From the NCBI GenBank assembly GCA_008931825.1, contig QXVZ01003090.1:1-27923 (forward strand): a DNA stretch of 27,923 nucleotides, written 5' to 3'. The stretch comes from Phallusia fumigata. Its lineage: Eukaryota > Chordata > Ascidiacea > Phlebobranchia > Ascidiidae. Made by a program: the position numbers and the translations under genes. The notes beneath the pieces were generated by a model. The model saw only the letters and a list, made by a program, of their open reading frames with translations. It made no database searches and was not told the origin of the DNA. Below are positions 27,901 through 27,923 of this stretch, piece after piece (position 1 is the first letter of the stretch; each line of letters starts with the position of its first letter).

Positions 27901-27923
27901 CTGGTCAGTAGAAATCCCCAACT
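20702..27923 (-). CDS. lectican (versican/aggrecan)-like secreted protein, 3' half, twelve exons
   Basis: This gene starts beyond the right edge and reads leftward to TAG at 20704-20702. Exons: 24007-27923 (partial), 23827-23949, 23449-23571, 22916-23029, 22689-22856, 22272-22375, 22052-22190, 21803-21982, 21553-21729, 21304-21483, 20965-21150 and 20702-20889. All eleven joins are in phase. Product order is Thr/Ser-rich region, EGF, cbEGF, cbEGF, EGF, C-type lectin domain, five CCP domains, stop. No transmembrane or GPI-like tail follows, so it should be secreted, probably to extracellular matrix. The EGF-CTLD-CCP order and three-exon CTLD match the G3 end of lecticans. Selectins have CTLD before EGF. 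Whether hyaluronan-binding link domains lie upstream cannot be seen here. Confidence 0.88.
22052..22856 (-). CDS. C-type lectin domain (three exons)
   Basis: Exons 22689-22856 (168 bp, phase 1-1), 22272-22375 (104 bp, 1-0) and 22052-22190 (139 bp, 0-1). The domain is the long form with six Cys: [77 protein letters not shown]. This is closest to the lectican CTLD (NWRPNQPD...EDCVVM.WHE.G.WNDVPCNYHLPFTCK). The calcium-site WND is kept. The sugar-specificity triplet is QPN, between EPN (mannose type) and QPD (galactose type, usual in lecticans). Lectican CTLDs bind tenascins and fibulins. The last exon ends in a GC donor. Confidence 0.92.
22916..23029 (-). CDS. EGF exon before the lectin domain
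   Basis: A 114-bp phase 1-1 exon, [20 protein letters not shown] then [17 protein letters not shown]. Six Cys, no calcium-binding signature. Its length equals that of the EGF exons of vertebrate versican as I recall them. Confidence 0.92.
23449..23571 (-). CDS. calcium-binding EGF exon 2
   Basis: Same length and phases as its neighbour. [20 protein letters not shown] then [20 protein letters not shown], a complete cbEGF. It joins directly to the previous exon as ...TCI-DMDEC, the usual tandem spacing. Confidence 0.92.
23827..23949 (-). CDS. calcium-binding EGF exon 1
   Basis: A phase 1-1 exon of 41 codons, [20 protein letters not shown] then [19 protein letters not shown], the N-x-x-GSYEC pattern and six Cys are diagnostic of calcium-binding EGF. 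The acceptor is TTTTTATTTCAG and the donor ATCG|GTAGGA. Confidence 0.92.
24007..27923 (-). CDS. giant Thr/Ser-rich exon ending in an EGF domain
   Basis: More than 1,290 residues come from a single exon, very rich in Thr and Ser with many Phe, Leu, Lys and Val, and scattered N-glycosylation sequons. Degenerate internal repeats are visible, such as [20 protein letters not shown] and [20 protein letters not shown]. It ends with a six-Cys EGF ([12 protein letters not shown]...[12 protein letters not shown]) and a phase-1 donor ATAG|GTATTT. The layout mirrors the large glycosaminoglycan-bearing exon of versican, but Ser-Gly pairs are few, so a mucin-like stalk is as likely. The frame changes near an N at 27672, which is presumably a sequence error. 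Both sides have the same composition. Confidence 0.85.

Overview
The window is nuclear DNA of an animal. It is AT-rich, its genes are split by GT-AG introns, and it carries retrotransposon relics and hAT-type DNA elements. The protein content (a HOIP/RNF31 homologue and a lectican-type C-type lectin gene) and the compact right-hand gene fit an invertebrate deuterostome. An ascidian such as a Ciona relative is my best guess, but that is inference: no mitochondrial, rRNA or other decisive marker is present.

Left part (about 1-11,430, minus strand): the 5' half of a gene for the LUBAC ubiquitin ligase HOIP (RNF31). I recover five exons in order: start exon 11246-11427, PUB exon A 8246-8395, PUB exon B 3938-4093, a short linker exon 1702-1786 and a B-box zinc-finger exon 756-1013. 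All joins keep reading phase. The NZF, UBA and RBR parts lie beyond the left edge. The introns are filled with repeats: a hairpin-ended family with about 125-bp subrepeats, a diverged intronic segmental duplication that includes a dead copy of PUB exon A, and at least two hAT-like insertions with 8-bp target duplications.

Middle (about 11,430-20,700): a possible promoter with a perfect CLEAR-type E-box, then a transposon graveyard. It holds a 5'-truncated Ty3/gypsy relic (minus) with two internal deletions and a 414-bp hAT-like MITE inserted within its integrase tail, a fragment of an RTE-like LINE (plus), an unassigned exon candidate near 15.4 kb, and several kilobases where I see no convincing gene.

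Right part (20,702 to the right edge, minus strand): the 3' half of a secreted multidomain protein. The order is a giant Thr/Ser-rich exon, EGF, two calcium-binding EGFs, EGF, a C-type lectin domain split over three exons, then five CCP/sushi domains and a stop with no membrane segment. Domain order, CTLD signature and intron phases match the C-terminal (G3) part of vertebrate lecticans such as versican. This is the most interesting object in the window. It also uses a non-canonical GC donor, and it contains an assembly N with a frame change near the right edge.
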